This document shows, one piece after another, positions 7,915-18,056 of a stretch of DNA of 64,000 nucleotides. The translations under genes were made by a program, and so were the position numbers. The first letter of the stretch is position 1; each line of letters begins with the position of its first letter. The notes under the pieces were generated by a model. The model did not search any database. It was not told where the DNA came from and worked only from the letters and a program-made list of their open reading frames with translations. The stretch is from Alteromonas sp. MMG017 (lineage in GTDB: Bacteria; Pseudomonadota; Gammaproteobacteria; Enterobacterales; Alteromonadaceae), in assembly GCF_018100795.1 (NCBI RefSeq), contig NZ_JAGJDY010000003.1, positions 124,001 to 188,000 on the forward strand, in the 5' to 3' direction.

Positions 7915-10900
7915 TCAAATTTCTGTCGCTGAGTAACATTTTTCCAGCGCACTTAACCCTACGCCATTTCGTTTTATTACTTTCAGCTGGGTAGGAATAC
8001 GCTCTTTCATTGCTTCAATATGACTAATAACACCAATCATTTTACCGCTAGCATTTAGGTTATCTAATGCATCTAACGCAACGTCTAAGGTTTCGGCATC
8101 TAGCGTACCAAAGCCCTCATCTAGGAACAGAGAATCTATGCTTGTTTTAAAGCTCACTAAATCAGACAGCGCCAGCGCTAGCGCTAAACTCACCAGAAAA
8201 CTTTCCCCCCCTGATAACGTTTTAGTATCCCGCACCACATCACCCTGCCAGGTATCTAATACACTTAAACCTAAACTGTCTTTTGTGTTGCGGGTAAGTT
8301 GATACCGTCCGTGCAACCTATCGAGCTGTTGATTGGCAAGCCGAACTAAATTATCTAGCGTTAGGCCTTGCGCAAATCGCCTAAATTTATCACCACTGGC
8401 TGAGCCAATAAGCGAGTGTAGATAAGCAATATCGTCATACGAGGTTTCAAATTCACGCATTTCATTGATTAAGCTTTGCTGTTTTTCAACCGCTTGCCTA
8501 TTACTCTCTAATTGTTGAGATAGTTGCCCTTGTTGCGCAAGTAACCGATCTTTTGCCTCACCTTTCTCGTTCAAGCTAACCTGTGTCGCTTCAACTGCCG
8601 ATTGCTCCCATTTTGCGGCGCGTTCGTGTGCTAATAGGGTGTTGTGCTTCTGCGTGACGGTACTTAGTAACAACTGCGCATTCTGTTGCTCGCGCTCAAT
8701 CAGCTGTTTCTTTTGAAGTAAACGCTGGCGTTCCTCATAGGGTAATAATGCATTTAAAAACTCGGTTTCATCAGCAAACGGGCTTTGCTGCAATGCGGTA
8801 TCGAAGGCGACTTGTTTTACTTCTTTAGCTTGTTGTTTCTCTTCTAATTCTACGGTAAGTACTTTTAGCTGGGCGGTAGCATTTTCTAGCGCTCGTTGCG
8901 CCTCACGAAGGTGAGTATCACATTCTTTAAATAGCTGCTCTTTTGCCGAGAAGGTATGTTGAATTTCACGTCTAGCAACGCCGATATCTTCTTGGGGGAA
9001 TAAAACATAACGTTTAGTACGCAGTACTTCACGCTGCGCCTCAGTCTCTTGAATACGCGTGTTGTATAATTGGGTTTCTTTATCCGCAGACGCTTTAGCT
9101 TCGCTTAGCTCAACCAATTTGCTTTCAAGGACTTTTAACTCGTGAGACAAACTATTGTGTAAATGGGTTTTCTCTTGAAACGCTTCCACATCGTTGTGCT
9201 TTTGAGTAAGCCACTCAGTTATGTTTGCATCAGGTGTTAACCCCACCCTTTCAATCTCGTTAATAAGTGTGCGACGGTTATTGGCAAGTGCACTTTCAAC
9301 ATTAGATTTTGTATTGTTTAAGTCGTGTAACTGCCCTTCCAGCTGCGATATTTTTGCTGTTAACAGCGCTATCTCACTGTTAATAGAGTCTATTTGCTGT
9401 TGATGCAAAAGCGTATCGTTTTTGGCATCGGCCAATTTAGCCTCGCTAGCTTGTAAATTACTAAGCTGTGCGCTTAAACGAGATTGACGCTCTTTGCAGC
9501 TACGTTGAAGCTGATTGAAGGACTCAACATCTGAAATTTCAACCCTCGCATTTAACGTTAACATAGCCTGTTGCCAGTCGGCTTCTAGTTGAGAAAAGGC
9601 AGCTTTTGCCTCTACCATAACATTCTCGCACTGCTGTTTTTCGAACTCTGCGGTACTGATTTGCTCCCGTTTTTGCGTACCCAACTTTTCAATATTCTCA
9701 AGTGTACGGGTTAATTCGTCGCGCTTAGCAATAGTTTCAGGCACATCGATATTCATTAAAGAAGCATCGTGCTCAGTGGCACCGCACAAAGGGCACGCGT
9801 CGCCTGGCGAGAGCGTTTGACGCAAATGCGCAAGCTCGGCATCTAACTTAATTAACGACTCAACATCTTTTAAATGACTTTGCGTTGCTTTATAACTTGC
9901 CGCTAACTCTGCCCGCTCTTGTTTAAGGGTTTCAATACTTGATAACAACGTGGTTAGTCTTTTGGCTTTGTCTGCATGGCTATTTGTGTGACTGATATAA
10001 AGCCGCTGCCATTGTTCACAAGACGCAAGAACAGGCCAGTTGTTATTGAGCGCAGTGATGTCGGCATGAATACTGGCCGCATCGCCATTGCTAAGTAGTT
10101 GATTGAGGTTAGCCTCACACTGTGAAACGTTATCTGCGCTTTGTTGATGTAACGCCGCCACGTTCGTTTTGTTTTGTTGTTTCGCAGTTAGGTCAGCCAC
10201 AGCGCTGTCTTTAAGCTGCTGCGTTGTTGTTATTTTTTGGGTTAATTCTACCAAGGTATTTTCGTCATGGCTAAAACGGGCCGCTTTTTCTTTCCAACCA
10301 CTGATTTCACCTGCCATTTTACCATTTGCCGCATGGGCCTTGAGGTAGGTGGTTAGCTCATCTAGCGTGCGCTTTTTATCTTCAAGTTCATCAGAGTATG
10401 CTTGATGGCTTTCTTGCGCCTTGCCCTGCTTTAATTTCGCATCCGCTAATGACTGCTGATTTGTCTCTATACGATCAGTAAGCTTATTGATTTCAGTATC
10501 AATCGGAATGACTTGTTCGTTAATCAGAGTTTCAAAGCGCTGCTGGCGGGCTTTCGCAGTCGCAAAGTTCGTTTCACTGTTTTCAAACTCGGCCTGGCGT
10601 GTGTGTTGCTGGCTTTCTAAGTCAGGCACTTGCTGTTGTTTCACGGTGAGATTTTTAGCAATACGCTGCACATCTTCACAAAGCTGACTAAGCGCAGAAT
10701 GCGGCAAACGGAGTAATTCCGCCGGCTCGCCGGCCTCTAATAGCGCTAATTCATCTTTTGCCTGTTCATAAACGTTATTCGCTTCAACTAATGCGGCCTT
10801 CGCCTTAGTAAGCTCATGTTGATTTTGCTCATACGCCTGTTGCCATTGAAGTTGATCTTGGAGCGAGACAATCTCTGTATTTATAGTAACTAGCTGGGTT

Positions 10901-11586
10901 TTGAATTGGTCTAGCTGCGCACTAAGTTCACTATGCTGCGTTTCACTGAGCAAAGCTACGCCTTCTAGCTTTAGTTTGAATTCCCGTTTTGTCGTTTCTG
11001 CTGCTTTATATTTCTCGTGAATCGCTTGAGATAACTGGCCATAAATTTCAGTGCCGGTAAGCTCTTCTAGTAATTCAGCCCTGTCGCCTTCGTTTGCATT
11101 TAAAAAGGCAGCGAAATCACCTTGGGATAGCATCATCGATTTTGTAAAGCGCGCAAAGTTAAGCCCAGTAAGGCGCTCTATCTCGTCGCTTTTAGGCCTC
11201 ACTTGGGTGGCCAATACTTTTCCAGATTCTACTTCTGCTAATTCCACATCGGCAGATTGCAAATTACCGTCAGCCTTTCCTCTAGCACGCCGCATACTCC
11301 AAAATGCGCGATACGCTTTGCCCTTTATATCGAACTCAACTTCTGCCAAACACTCTGACGTACCGCGAGTCATAATATCGTTCGAGGTAGCCGAAATAGT
11401 GCCCAAGCGTGGTGTTTGGTGATAAAGCGCCAAACATATAGCATCAAGTAACGTTGTTTTACCCGCTCCAGTAGGGCCGGTAATAGCAAACAAACCGTTG
11501 TCGATAAAAGGAGACTGGGTGAAATCTATCTTCCATTCTCCTTTTAATGCATTTAAATTTTTAAGCCTAAGGGTAAGAATCTTCAT
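7915..11586 (-). CDS. sbcC: Exonuclease subunit SbcC
   Basis: ATPase subunit of the SbcCD (Mre11-Rad50 type) nuclease, which cleaves hairpins and protein-blocked DNA ends. At 1223 aa it has the SMC-like plan: N-terminal Walker A GPTGAGKTT (residues 37-45), two very long coiled-coil arms, a zinc-hook CPLCG near residue 597, a second coiled coil, then signature LSGGESF and Walker B LFLDEGFGTLD near the C-terminus. Its ATG overlaps the sbcD stop by four bases (ATGA) with GAGGG just upstream inside sbcD, so the subunits are translationally coupled. Confidence 0.96.
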   Translation of the reverse strand: MKILTLRLKNLNALKGEWKIDFTQSPFIDNGLFAITGPTGAGKTTLLDAICLALYHQTPRLGTISATSNDIMTRGTSECLAEVEFDIKGKAYRAFWSMRRARGKADGNLQSADVELAEVESGKVLATQVRPKSDEIERLTGLNFARFTKSMMLSQGDFAAFLNANEGDRAELLEELTGTEIYGQLSQAIHEKYKAAETTKREFKLKLEGVALLSETQHSELSAQLDQFKTQLVTINTEIVSLQDQLQWQQAYEQNQHELTKAKAALVEANNVYEQAKDELALLEAGEPAELLRLPHSALSQLCEDVQRIAKNLTVKQQQVPDLESQQHTRQAEFENSETNFATAKARQQRFETLINEQVIPIDTEINKLTDRIETNQQSLADAKLKQGKAQESHQAYSDELEDKKRTLDELTTYLKAHAANGKMAGEISGWKEKAARFSHDENTLVELTQKITTTQQLKDSAVADLTAKQQNKTNVAALHQQSADNVSQCEANLNQLLSNGDAASIHADITALNNNWPVLASCEQWQRLYISHTNSHADKAKRLTTLLSSIETLKQERAELAASYKATQSHLKDVESLIKLDAELAHLRQTLSPGDACPLCGATEHDASLMNIDVPETIAKRDELTRTLENIEKLGTQKREQISTAEFEKQQCENVMVEAKAAFSQLEADWQQAMLTLNARVEISDVESFNQLQRSCKERQSRLSAQLSNLQASEAKLADAKNDTLLHQQQIDSINSEIALLTAKISQLEGQLHDLNNTKSNVESALANNRRTLINEIERVGLTPDANITEWLTQKHNDVEAFQEKTHLHNSLSHELKVLESKLVELSEAKASADKETQLYNTRIQETEAQREVLRTKRYVLFPQEDIGVARREIQHTFSAKEQLFKECDTHLREAQRALENATAQLKVLTVELEEKQQAKEVKQVAFDTALQQSPFADETEFLNALLPYEERQRLLQKKQLIEREQQNAQLLLSTVTQKHNTLLAHERAAKWEQSAVEATQVSLNEKGEAKDRLLAQQGQLSQQLESNRQAVEKQQSLINEMREFETSYDDIAYLHSLIGSASGDKFRRFAQGLTLDNLVRLANQQLDRLHGRYQLTRNTKDSLGLSVLDTWQGDVVRDTKTLSGGESFLVSLALALALSDLVSFKTSIDSLFLDEGFGTLDAETLDVALDALDNLNASGKMIGVISHIEAMKERIPTQLKVIKRNGVGLSALEKCYSATEI

Positions 11587-12932
11587 AAGTTACCCTCATT
11601 GGCAGATGCGTTAGGGCTGTTAACATCGGTAGCGTTGATCTCATCAGTAGCCTTGTTCACATCAACTGCATTGGCTTCATCTGCATCTTCGCTGTCCTCG
11701 TGGGATAACTGCACATCGTCCACCACCTGCTCGAACAAGGTTTGAATTCTCTGTTTGCGTTGTTTATCTTCGTCAGACTCAAAGGCTTCCAACGATAGTC
11801 TTGCATCAAAAACCTCGCGTACAGACAACTCACTTAAATTAACATTTTCTTCTGCTGAAATAGCGCTGGTTCTTTGTTTGCGCATTCGCTTTAATTGCAA
11901 AATTTCGGCAGGCTTGTCGTCTATTAGTGCTTGAATGCGCTGTTGCAGGTCGGTTAAGTAATCTTGGGTTTCTACTTCAATACACAGCCAAGCTGGGTGT
12001 TCAGCGCTTGCGCTTTTTACCGCCTCGTTGTGCTGTAAGGCAAGCTCAATCTCTTCTAAGTTGCCTCGCAACACTGCCATCGCTTGAAAACGAGGAATAG
12101 GCATACTTTCTACTTCAACTAATGTTTTGTTGTCGAATGTGGCTATCAGTACCTGTTTTTGTGACTTCAGTTCATCAAAGCTTAACGGAATAGGCGAGCC
12201 GGAATATCGAATATGATCGCACCCTGCCACTTTTTGCGGGCGGTGAATGTGCCCAAGCGCAATATAATCTGCCGGAGGAAACCCCTCAGCTGAAAAACCT
12301 TCTAGCGTTCCTATATAAATGTCGCGCACACTTTCACTCTGACTTACCCCTAGGGCCGTTAAGTGTCCGGTGGCAATAATGGGTACATCGACGCTTAGCC
12401 CGCTGCGTTTATCTAATGCGATTTGATAAAGGTTGGCATAGTGCTGCTTAATGGCCTCGCCCAGCGCCTGACGCTTTTCAATCGCTGATTCTCCAGCTTC
12501 GCTTTTCAAAACATCCCTAGCACGAATAAAAGGTACAGCGCACAATATTGCGCCTATTTCACCACCTCGGGTACGCAAGGGTAAGACTTGCGTTTCAGTA
12601 TTGCCATAGGTGCTAGCAATAACGTAGCAGTTTAGATAAGACAATAATTCCTTGCTTTCATTTAATACCGACACCGAGTCATGATTGCCGCCTAACACCA
12701 CCAAGGTGCACCCCATCCCCTGAAAGTCCCCTACAAGTTGATGATAAAGCTCCCGCGCGTAACTAGGCGGTGTGCCGGTATCAAAAATATCGCCGGCTAC
12801 CACAACGGCATCTATACTTTCTTGCTCAACCACCCCAAGCAGCCATTTAAAAAACTGCTCGTGTTCATTTTTACGGCTTTTGGTGAAGAAGCTTTGACCT
12901 AAATGCCAATCTGAGGTGTGAAGAACTTTCAT
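11583..12932 (-). CDS. sbcD: Exonuclease subunit SbcD
   Basis: Metallophosphatase nuclease subunit that partners SbcC. Conserved metal-site motifs are HTSDWHLGQ (residues 5-13), AGDIFDTG, GGNHDS and LGHIHRP, in the normal order. The protein is about 50 residues longer than the E. coli enzyme; the extra C-terminal tail is acidic and Asn/Ala-rich with a loose repeat (NAVDVN, then NATDVN) and is probably disordered. First gene of the sbcDC operon; the 189-bp region upstream to the divergent MCP gene has no recognised operator. Confidence 0.95.
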   Translation of the reverse strand: MKVLHTSDWHLGQSFFTKSRKNEHEQFFKWLLGVVEQESIDAVVVAGDIFDTGTPPSYARELYHQLVGDFQGMGCTLVVLGGNHDSVSVLNESKELLSYLNCYVIASTYGNTETQVLPLRTRGGEIGAILCAVPFIRARDVLKSEAGESAIEKRQALGEAIKQHYANLYQIALDKRSGLSVDVPIIATGHLTALGVSQSESVRDIYIGTLEGFSAEGFPPADYIALGHIHRPQKVAGCDHIRYSGSPIPLSFDELKSQKQVLIATFDNKTLVEVESMPIPRFQAMAVLRGNLEEIELALQHNEAVKSASAEHPAWLCIEVETQDYLTDLQQRIQALIDDKPAEILQLKRMRKQRTSAISAEENVNLSELSVREVFDARLSLEAFESDEDKQRKQRIQTLFEQVVDDVQLSHEDSEDADEANAVDVNKATDEINATDVNSPNASANEGNL

Positions 12933-13121
12933 GTAAATTGACTCTGAAATGCTGATAAGAATGGTTCAAAAAGTGTTCAAGTATGAAAAAACGGTCATCT
13001 TGAATATTTAGTTATGAAATGACATACCAAAAAAAGCACCAATTTCACCTATTGTCTAAACGCGCTTTAAAATTAACCGTTCTATACTTCTCTTACTTTA
13101 TTAGAAGATAACGGAGCCGTC

Positions 13122-14420
13122 ATGTTTGTATCCAGTTCACGATATAATAAGGAAGTTTCCTCACTCACGGACGAGAATACCGGCTTAGCAACAATGCTAA
13201 GTACATTAAAAGATAACCTTGCTTACGCAGTGTATTCTGAGAAAGGAGATTGTCTATACGCATCATCTCCGCTTCTAGACATTTTAGCGCGCCCAAATAC
13301 GGGAACACCCTCTTTCAACCACACAGATCTTCGTGTTCCAGGTATTCAGAGCGACAACGATTATCGTCTATTTTGGCAGTCATTGTTAAACGGTGGATCT
13401 TACACGAATACCGTTGCGATGAAAGCAGAGACGGGCGAGACAAAGTGGCTGAATGCCAGCTACGTAAATGTACCAAGCGGTAATAACGTTGAAATTCATG
13501 CAATTTATCATGATGTTACCGAGCAAGAAAATGCTGTTTTTTCTGGTAGAGCGATTACCGATGCGCTGAATAAATCGATGGCGGTTATCGAGTTTGAACC
13601 AGATGGCACCATTGTTACCGCCAACGAAAACTTCACAGCGACAGTGAAATACAGTCTTGATGAAATCAAAGGCAAGCACCATCGCATGTTCTGTAAAGAT
13701 GACTTTTATCAGAATAACCCTCAGTTTTGGCAGTCCTTAGCAAGCGGCCAATTCTCTTCGGGTACCTACGAACGGATTAATGCTGACAGAGAGACGTTAT
13801 GGCTTGAAGCCACTTACAACCCAGTGTTTGATGGCAGTGGGAAGGTGGTTAAAGTTATCAAGTTCGCTTCTGATGTAACCGCGCAAATTCAAGAAAAGCA
13901 TGCTATTTCACAGGCCGCTGAACTTGCCGTGTCAACCGCTGAAGAAACGTCACAAATTGCAGCAGACGGTACAACATCGCTTCAACGCAGTATTGATGTG
14001 TTCCAAGTTGCACTAGATGAAGTAGACCAAACCAATAAGCTAATGCACGAACTAAGCGAGCAATCGCTTAAAATTGAAACTATTGTAACCACCATCAGCG
14101 GTATTGCAGATCAAACTAACCTATTGGCACTTAATGCAGCTATTGAAGCGGCCCGTGCAGGTGAGCAAGGTCGTGGTTTCGCCGTGGTTGCTGATGAGGT
14201 TCGTCAACTTGCACAGCGTACCAGTGATTCAACAGTAGAAATTGAATCGGTAGTTGCAGAAAACCGCAAACTGGCGAATAAATCTACCAGTAAAATGGCG
14301 GTAGTGAAGGACAACGTAGATTTAAACAGTCAGCAAATTACCCAAGTTCAAGGTGTGATGGATGAAATCCTTAAAGGTGCGACAAACGTATCGGAAACGG
14401 TTTCAGGCATTCTACGTTAA
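13122..14420 (+). CDS. Soluble PAS-PAS methyl-accepting chemotaxis protein (BdlA-like)
   Basis: Cytoplasmic chemoreceptor: no transmembrane segment, two N-terminal PAS domains (about residues 30-135 and 145-255) and a C-terminal MCP signalling domain containing the nearly invariant hairpin tip ([20 protein letters not shown]). The layout and length match P. aeruginosa BdlA, a biofilm dispersion regulator, and related internal redox/oxygen receptors; whether it binds haem or FAD cannot be seen. The second PAS has [20 protein letters not shown], typical of such PAS domains. A GGAG lies about 7 bases before the ATG. It stands alone. Confidence 0.9.
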   Translation: MFVSSSRYNKEVSSLTDENTGLATMLSTLKDNLAYAVYSEKGDCLYASSPLLDILARPNTGTPSFNHTDLRVPGIQSDNDYRLFWQSLLNGGSYTNTVAMKAETGETKWLNASYVNVPSGNNVEIHAIYHDVTEQENAVFSGRAITDALNKSMAVIEFEPDGTIVTANENFTATVKYSLDEIKGKHHRMFCKDDFYQNNPQFWQSLASGQFSSGTYERINADRETLWLEATYNPVFDGSGKVVKVIKFASDVTAQIQEKHAISQAAELAVSTAEETSQIAADGTTSLQRSIDVFQVALDEVDQTNKLMHELSEQSLKIETIVTTISGIADQTNLLALNAAIEAARAGEQGRGFAVVADEVRQLAQRTSDSTVEIESVVAENRKLANKSTSKMAVVKDNVDLNSQQITQVQGVMDEILKGATNVSETVSGILR

Positions 14421-14496
14421 TGCCAAGTAGCTTCTAGTAAAGTAGTAAAGCGCAAAACGCTGTTGTACCTGTATTTAGCCAAAGGCGAAACTCAGG

Positions 14497-14511
14497 TATA
14501 ATGGCGGTATG
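14497..14511 (+). promoter_or_regulatory. Candidate -10 element directly before yigZ (possible leaderless start)
   Basis: A perfect TATAAT (14497-14502) lies only six bases before the ATG at 14509. A hexamer TTTAGC is found 17 bases upstream as a weak -35. The expected transcription start would fall on or next to the A of the ATG, leaving no room for a ribosome-binding site. Confidence 0.5.
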
Positions 14512-15114
14512 TCGTATCCCGTCCCCGCTCAACAGGTTGAAAACCTGTACGAGATTAAAAAAAGCAAGTTTATTGCCTTTGCCGCCTTTGCAGATAGTCG
14601 CGAAGCAGCGATGGCACACCTCGCAAATGTGAAGCAACAATATCCAGATGCCCGTCACCATTGTTGGGCGTACTTACTTGGTAACCCTCATTCCCCATCA
14701 AGCGCAGCAATGGCCGATGATGGCGAACCGAGTGGCACTGCCGGAAAACCCATTCTCAATGTTTTACAGCACAAAGGTGTGGGCGATGTCATGGTTATAG
14801 TTACCCGCTATTTTGGTGGCATAAAGCTGGGTGCAGGTGGGTTAGTGCGAGCTTACTCAGCCTCAGCACAGCAAGCTATGGAACAGCTTCCCACCCGTGA
14901 AGAAGTGCGCCTTTATGATATCTCTATTGATATCGACTTTAAGCACGAGCAATTCATCCGGCATTTATGCGAACAATTTTCAGGCAAGATAGTTAGTTGT
15001 GACTATGCACAACACGTTACTGTTAATGTGCAATTGCCAAGTCACACCATCGACGAGTTTCAAAAAAAAACCGCAGCGATGGCAATTACTTTTAGTCGCC
15101 CTGACGATAGCTAA
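14509..15114 (+). CDS. yigZ: YigZ/IMPACT (UPF0029) family protein
   Basis: Conserved protein of 201 aa related to eukaryotic IMPACT. The N-terminal IMPACT domain carries the family hallmarks EIKKSKFIA, DARHHCWAY, DDGEPSGTAGKPIL and VTRYFGGIKLGAGGLVRAY; the C-terminal third is the small UPF0029 domain. The bacterial role is not established; the eukaryotic relatives modulate Gcn2 signalling. The start aligns well with E. coli YigZ. No Shine-Dalgarno precedes it; instead a TATAAT lies immediately upstream, suggesting a leaderless message. It ends shortly before a strong bidirectional terminator. Confidence 0.92.
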   Translation: MSYPVPAQQVENLYEIKKSKFIAFAAFADSREAAMAHLANVKQQYPDARHHCWAYLLGNPHSPSSAAMADDGEPSGTAGKPILNVLQHKGVGDVMVIVTRYFGGIKLGAGGLVRAYSASAQQAMEQLPTREEVRLYDISIDIDFKHEQFIRHLCEQFSGKIVSCDYAQHVTVNVQLPSHTIDEFQKKTAAMAITFSRPDDS

Positions 15115-15172
15115 ACTTTTTTGGTATCCGCAGCTTTTTCTTAAATCTATGACAAGTATTTATGATAAGCAT

Positions 15173-15199
15173 AAAAAAGCCCGCTAAGCGGGCTTTTTG
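15173..15199. terminator. Bidirectional rho-independent terminator
   Basis: AAAAAGCCCGC, loop TAA, then GCGGGCTTTTT (15174-15198). It sits between yigZ and the converging peroxiredoxin gene and has T runs in both orientations. Confidence 0.92.
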
Positions 15200-15270
15200 G
15201 TTCTAAACAAACTATTTAAACGGCGATAATACAATCGGCTATAGCTATCTTTTAACGCCATCCGTTAAAG

Positions 15271-15807
15271 CTATCCATTGAAGGTGCCGCGAATGGGGTA
15301 ATCATTTTCTGGATCGCGAATAAATTCCAAACCGGATACCAGCTGCTCTAAATCAGGACGTACAAATGGCGCATTCGCTAACTCACTAATTTGAATTGTG
15401 TTGTCTTGATTTACAATAAACAACGCGGGCTCAGCGAAATTGTGATCAGTTTCCTTTTCGCTGCGAGGCACAGAAATATATAAACCCAGCCCTTTCATAT
15501 CTTCTTCACTCAAACCCGAAGCAATAGGGAACGTAATTGATAAGTCTTCAAGATGCTCTTTCAACTGAGATTGACTGTCAGCAGATACCGCTATTACATC
15601 AACGCCAAGTTCTAACAAACGCCCTTTGTAGTCTTCAAGCGCGTTTAAATACTTGGTACAGATAGGACAGTGCTTACCACGGTAAACAACCACCATCTTC
15701 CAATCACAACCTTCACGTTTGTTGCTTAATGAAACAGCCTCGCCGGTGCTTAGCGTTACTTGCACATCGGGGAATGAAGAATCAGGTTGTAGTTTTTGCG
15801 TATACAT
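15271..15807 (-). CDS. Peroxiredoxin-like AhpC/TSA family protein
   Basis: Thioredoxin-fold protein of 178 aa, probably a thiol peroxidase. The active-site region is YRGKHCPICTKYL near residues 43-55, a CxxC arrangement instead of the single peroxidatic Cys in a TxxC motif of classical AhpC; such CPxC proteins are annotated as redoxin or AhpC/TSA family. No signal peptide. A strong AAGGAG precedes the ATG. The surroundings (ohr/ohrR nearby) suit oxidative-stress defence, but the substrate is not known. Confidence 0.8.
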   Translation of the reverse strand: MYTQKLQPDSSFPDVQVTLSTGEAVSLSNKREGCDWKMVVVYRGKHCPICTKYLNALEDYKGRLLELGVDVIAVSADSQSQLKEHLEDLSITFPIASGLSEEDMKGLGLYISVPRSEKETDHNFAEPALFIVNQDNTIQISELANAPFVRPDLEQLVSGLEFIRDPENDYPIRGTFNG

Positions 15808-15868
15808 ACAGTCTCCTTAATTGCGTATTAGCTACATGAACCAATTACATCGGTAATATGCGTCATCA

Positions 15869-15896
15869 GTAGCGCTAACCATCCCGTTAGTGCTAC
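15869..15896. other. Inverted repeat between the aminopeptidase and peroxiredoxin genes
   Basis: Arms GTAGCGCTAAC and GTTAGTGCTAC with a 6-base loop pair fully apart from one G-T wobble. No T run follows on either strand, so it is not a typical terminator. It could be an operator or an RNA hairpin in the peroxiredoxin leader. Confidence 0.5.
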
Positions 15897-15944
15897 CGAT
15901 GATACCTAATTAGTTCTACGCCTTAAGGCTTGTAAAGATCGCTT

Positions 15945-17876
15945 TTATTCCACAAAGCCTTCGTTGGCTCGAATGGTTAAAGGGTGATAACCCGGCTTTG
16001 CTTCTTCAAAGGCACGTTTAGCAAACGCTTTGCCCTCGGGTGTTGCAGAAAGCGAACGATATAGCGGCTTAACTAACTTATTACGGCCAATGTTAACCAG
16101 GTACTCGTACAGTCGGTCGTAGGCCGGCTTGTATTCATTTGCCACTGCAATCATCAACCAACTGTGGGCTATTTCGTTATTTTGCGTGGTGGTTAACGAG
16201 AACGCAGCATCTAATGCAGCCAGTTGCTCTGCGGATAGTTCCTTTGGCATATTGTTCAGGAAATACAACCACTCATGCACTGTCCATTGCTCGGTATCTA
16301 TATTTACCGCTTCTACCTCACCGGCTAACCAAGCCTTGCGAGTGGTATCGATTTTATCAAAGGCATCCGACTCTGGCACAGGCGCTCCTTCAGGAATACC
16401 GGGCTCAAACACCCATTTTTGAATGCGCGCTTTGCTTAACTTATCTGGGTATTGCGCCAACAAGGTTTCATCCAGGTAGGCTAAAAACGTATCAGTGGTA
16501 ATGCTTTTAAACGCGAAATCTTCAAAGTACTGCATCAAAAACGCATCAAAATTTTCACGACCAATTTTGTTTTCAATTTCACGTAAAAAGAGCGCGCCTT
16601 TTTCGTAAGGAATATTTGAGAAAACATCATCTGGATTTCTTCCGCGAAGATCGATAGCTAGAATTTCATCTTCTTCGTTGAGGGCTTGTATATCGTTTTG
16701 TAAATCTTGGTATCCCAAAACCGCTTCTTTTTTAAATCGGTCGTGGCCGTATATCATTTCCATAATACGGTAAGTTAAATAGGTGGTGAAACCTTCGTTT
16801 AACCACAGATCGCGCCACGTGGCATTGGTAACCGTATTGCCCGACCAGCTATGCGCCAATTCATGCGCAATCAGTGACACTAAGCTTTTATCGCCAGCGA
16901 TGACAGTAGGGGTAATAAACGATAAGCGTGGGTTTTCCATTCCGCCAAAAGGGAAAGACGGCGGTAAAATCAATAAGTCGTAACGATCCCATTGATATGG
17001 GCCATAGGTTTTTTCCGTTACTTCTAACATGGCTTCGGTATCTTCGAATTCTTTTGCTGCTGCGTCTAACATACTAGGCTCGGCATAAACCCCTGTGCGC
17101 TCGCCCATTGGTTTGAATTTCAAATCACCAATTGCTAATGCGATTAAGTACGAAGGTACAGGCTGCGGCATAGTAAACGAGTACTCACCATCACGAGCCG
17201 TAGTAGGATCGTTAGAGGCACTCATCACTGCCAATAAAGCTTCAGGTGTATGTATAGTGGCTGTGTAGGTTACTCGTACTTGTGGAGAGTCTTGCAGCGG
17301 AATAAAGCTTCTTGCATGCATAGCTTGCGCTTGGGTAAACAAGAAAGGATGTTGCTTTCCTGCGGTTTGTGCTGGCGTTAACCACTGAACACCCGATGCT
17401 TCAGGCGAGGTAGAATAGGCAATGGTTAGCTTATCTGCGCCTTCAGGCAATTCAACAGAAAGTGGTGTGCCAAGTTCAGGATCAGCGCTGCCCATATCAA
17501 AAGGTACTGAATTGCCGTTAACCGTAACCGATGTAATATCCAATGCACGAGTATCAAGAACAACCGTATTAAAGTTAGGCGCACTGCGCTCAACGGTTAA
17601 CGTAGCACTGCCGGACAATTTTGATGTTTCAAAATCTGCAGTTAAGTCTAAATCTAAATGAGTAACTCGCACTTCTGATGGATTGGCGAATGAGTGGTAA
17701 TCTTTACCCGCCTCTATTTCACTGAGCACATCTACTTTAGATACTGCGCTCTCGGCAGCAATTTTGCTATCAGCACTATCAGAAACAGCTGATGGTGTTG
17801 TCGGTTCTTGTGAGGGTTGTTCGCTACACGCAAACAACATCGGCGCACAAATGGCTACCCAGCTCATATTTTTCAT
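15945..17876 (-). CDS. M1 family zinc aminopeptidase, predicted lipoprotein
   Basis: Gluzincin metallopeptidase of 643 aa with the leukotriene-A4-hydrolase/aminopeptidase B layout: beta-rich N-terminal domain (to about 250), substrate motif GGMEN at 341-345, zinc site HELAH (368-372) with the distal ligand in WLNEGFTTYL, and an alpha-helical C-terminal domain. The start MKNMSWVAICAPMLFAC has a lipobox (LFAC), so the enzyme is probably anchored in the cell envelope and acts on imported or external peptides. AGGAAG lies before the ATG. It lies downstream of ohr on the same strand but 180 bp away, so co-transcription is uncertain. Confidence 0.92.
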   Translation of the reverse strand: MKNMSWVAICAPMLFACSEQPSQEPTTPSAVSDSADSKIAAESAVSKVDVLSEIEAGKDYHSFANPSEVRVTHLDLDLTADFETSKLSGSATLTVERSAPNFNTVVLDTRALDITSVTVNGNSVPFDMGSADPELGTPLSVELPEGADKLTIAYSTSPEASGVQWLTPAQTAGKQHPFLFTQAQAMHARSFIPLQDSPQVRVTYTATIHTPEALLAVMSASNDPTTARDGEYSFTMPQPVPSYLIALAIGDLKFKPMGERTGVYAEPSMLDAAAKEFEDTEAMLEVTEKTYGPYQWDRYDLLILPPSFPFGGMENPRLSFITPTVIAGDKSLVSLIAHELAHSWSGNTVTNATWRDLWLNEGFTTYLTYRIMEMIYGHDRFKKEAVLGYQDLQNDIQALNEEDEILAIDLRGRNPDDVFSNIPYEKGALFLREIENKIGRENFDAFLMQYFEDFAFKSITTDTFLAYLDETLLAQYPDKLSKARIQKWVFEPGIPEGAPVPESDAFDKIDTTRKAWLAGEVEAVNIDTEQWTVHEWLYFLNNMPKELSAEQLAALDAAFSLTTTQNNEIAHSWLMIAVANEYKPAYDRLYEYLVNIGRNKLVKPLYRSLSATPEGKAFAKRAFEEAKPGYHPLTIRANEGFVE

Positions 17877-18056
17877 AATACTTCCTGTTATTTTTCTGTC
17901 TTACCCATAATTCTGTCTTATCTATAATAACAAAGAAGTACCTGAATGCTTAAACCCAAAACGACAAGCAACGACACCAGCGGTTAAATTAACGTTTCTC
18001 CCCTTCCCTACCTTTAAAGCGGCTCGAGTGATCTTGGGGAAGAGAGGTATTGACGT

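Noticed and set aside
11051-11422. 123-aa open frame on the plus strand inside sbcC
   Set aside because: Lies opposite the conserved SbcC ATPase region, has no domain and no ribosome-binding site; a shadow frame.
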